Shown here in pieces: positions 63,374 to 64,000 of a stretch of 64,000 nucleotides of DNA. The notes beneath the pieces are model-generated. The model did not search any database, was not told the DNA's origin, and saw nothing but the letters and a program-made list of their open reading frames with translations. The DNA lies in contig NZ_SHLX01000035.1 of assembly GCF_004764705.1 (NCBI RefSeq), positions 29,482-93,481 of the forward strand. Reading direction: 5' to 3'. Within the stretch, counting starts at the first letter, position 1. Each line of letters opens with the position of its first letter. The translations under genes were made by a program, and so were the position numbers. The DNA comes from Paenibacillus cymbidii (GTDB taxonomy: Bacteria > Bacillota > Bacilli > Paenibacillales > NBRC-103111).

Positions 63374-64000
63374 ATGGCTGAAATGAACGACCGCGAAATG
63401 CTCAGCGCGATCCTCAAAAACATCGAAACGATGGGCGCGCACATCAAGAACATTCAGGACGAGCAGATCCAGCTGCGCAAAGACATGCAGGATGGAAACG
63501 TACAACTGCGCAGCGAGTTGCGCGAGGAGATGCAGACCGGGAACGCGCAACTGCGCAAAGAGTTGCGCAAGGAGATGCAGACCGGGAACGCGCAACTGCG
63601 CAGCGAGTTGCGCGAGGAGATGCAGACCGGGAACACTCAACTGCGCAAGGAGTTGCGCGAGGAGATGCAGACCGGGAACGCGCAACTGCGCAACGAGTTG
63701 CGCGAGGAGGTGCAGACCGGGAACGCGCAACTGCGCAGCGAGTTGCGCGAGGAGATGCAGACCGGGAACGCGCAACTGCGCAGCGAGTTGCGCGAGGAGA
63801 TGCAGACCGGGAACGCGCAACTGCGCATCGAGTTGCGCGAGGAGATGCAGACCGGGAACGCGCAACTGCGCAGCGAGTTGCGCGAGGAGATGCAGACCGG
63901 GAACGCGCAACTGCGCAGCGAGTTGCGCGAGGAGATGCAGACCGGGAACGCGCAACTGCGCAGCGAGTTGCGCGAGGAGATGCAGACCGGGAACGCGCAA
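63374..64000 (+). CDS. Coiled-coil protein of 15-residue tandem repeats (3' end outside window)
   Basis: ATG 63374, behind GGAGG, opens a frame that stays open to the window edge (209 codons visible). The first 40 residues look like an ordinary helical start (MNDREMLSAILKNIETMGAH). From residue 45 come units of 15 residues, consensus LRSELREEMQTGNAQ, eleven complete before the edge. Leu/Leu/Met fall at 1, 5 and 9 in each unit, a 4-4-4-3 spacing that suits a coiled coil with 3.75 residues per turn rather than the usual heptad. The family is unknown. The long frame on the other strand is a shadow of the repeat. A second start at 63383 (MNDREM) is possible. Confidence 0.8.
   Translation, partial: MAEMNDREMLSAILKNIETMGAHIKNIQDEQIQLRKDMQDGNVQLRSELREEMQTGNAQLRKELRKEMQTGNAQLRSELREEMQTGNTQLRKELREEMQTGNAQLRNELREEVQTGNAQLRSELREEMQTGNAQLRSELREEMQTGNAQLRIELREEMQTGNAQLRSELREEMQTGNAQLRSELREEMQTGNAQLRSELREEMQTGNAQ
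63506..64000 (+). repeat. 45-bp coding minisatellite, eleven or more units
   Basis: Eleven exact-length 45-base units run from 63506 to the window edge. Most differ only in the third codon (AGC, AAA, AAG, AAC or ATC), with a few other single changes (unit 2 AAG for GAG, unit 3 ACT for GCG, unit 5 GTG for ATG). Such uniformity implies recent expansion or gene conversion. Confidence 0.95.

Noticed and set aside
63152..64000. Minus-strand open frame encoding repeated VPGLHLLAQL units
   Set aside because: It is the complement of the 45-bp coding repeat. The plus-strand frame has a start, a ribosome site, a promoter and a plausible helical N terminus.
63506..64000. CRISPR-like array
   Set aside because: The 45-bp units are contiguous with no unique spacers and stay in one reading frame, so this is a coding minisatellite.

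Overview
The window looks like chromosomal DNA from a spore-forming, high-GC member of the Paenibacillaceae (Paenibacillus/Cohnella type). The grounds are AGGAGG-type ribosome binding sites, a T-box leader, a SleL/YaaH-type spore hydrolase, an S-layer-homology protein, YesM/YesN two-component regulators beside LplB/YtcP-type sugar permeases, and many glycoside hydrolases. This is inferred from gene families, not from a marker gene. No tRNA, rRNA, CRISPR array, transposase or phage gene was recognised.

Layout. 1-3.4 kb: the end of an ABC exporter, then a visibly more AT-rich patch with a frameshifted lipoprotein gene, a kinase-fold phosphotransferase and a deleted VWA gene. 3.4-8.2 kb: aspartate-semialdehyde dehydrogenase behind a T-box, then the threonine-degradation pair tdh-kbl with a divergent HTH-cupin regulator. 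8.2-13.3 kb: a five-gene unit of a MocD/MocE/MocF-like oxygenase system, a LacI regulator and an aldose epimerase, with two identical 12-bp palindromes at its promoter. 13.3-31.2 kb: a GH127 arabinofuranosidase-like gene with a divergent AraC regulator, then a complete YesN-YesM-ABC-sialidase-like-GH99-like sugar locus, then a decayed SLH gene. 31.4-35.7 kb: an alpha-L-rhamnosidase and a LysM-GH18 hydrolase. 36.5-40.2 kb: two secreted glycanases, one of them GH26.

40.4-57.1 kb is one long minus-strand exopolysaccharide operon. Read from its promoter end it runs: Wzz, BY-kinase, GalU, priming sugar transferase, GT2, polymerase-like, WecB/TagA GT, VanZ, polymerase-like, Wzx flippase, GT2, three GT4, UDP-glucose dehydrogenase, ManC. 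The precursors implied are UDP-Glc, UDP-GlcA and GDP-Man. A NarL-type sensor/regulator pair lies just upstream (57.2-59.6 kb) and the two glycanases lie just downstream on the same strand, so the block may build, regulate and trim one mannose-containing polymer.

59.9-62.8 kb holds a truncated, frameshifted AraC gene head-to-head with a truncated phytanoyl-CoA-dioxygenase-like gene, then a sulfatase. The last 0.6 kb enters a gene of exact 45-bp tandem repeats that runs off the window.

Recurring themes are five damaged genes in 64 kb (two lesions are homopolymer frameshifts that could be sequencing errors, the others are real deletions) and dispersed palindromic repeats of about 30 bp, clustered in at least four intergenic gaps. 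Gene functions are family-level inferences; regulatory sites are pattern matches.
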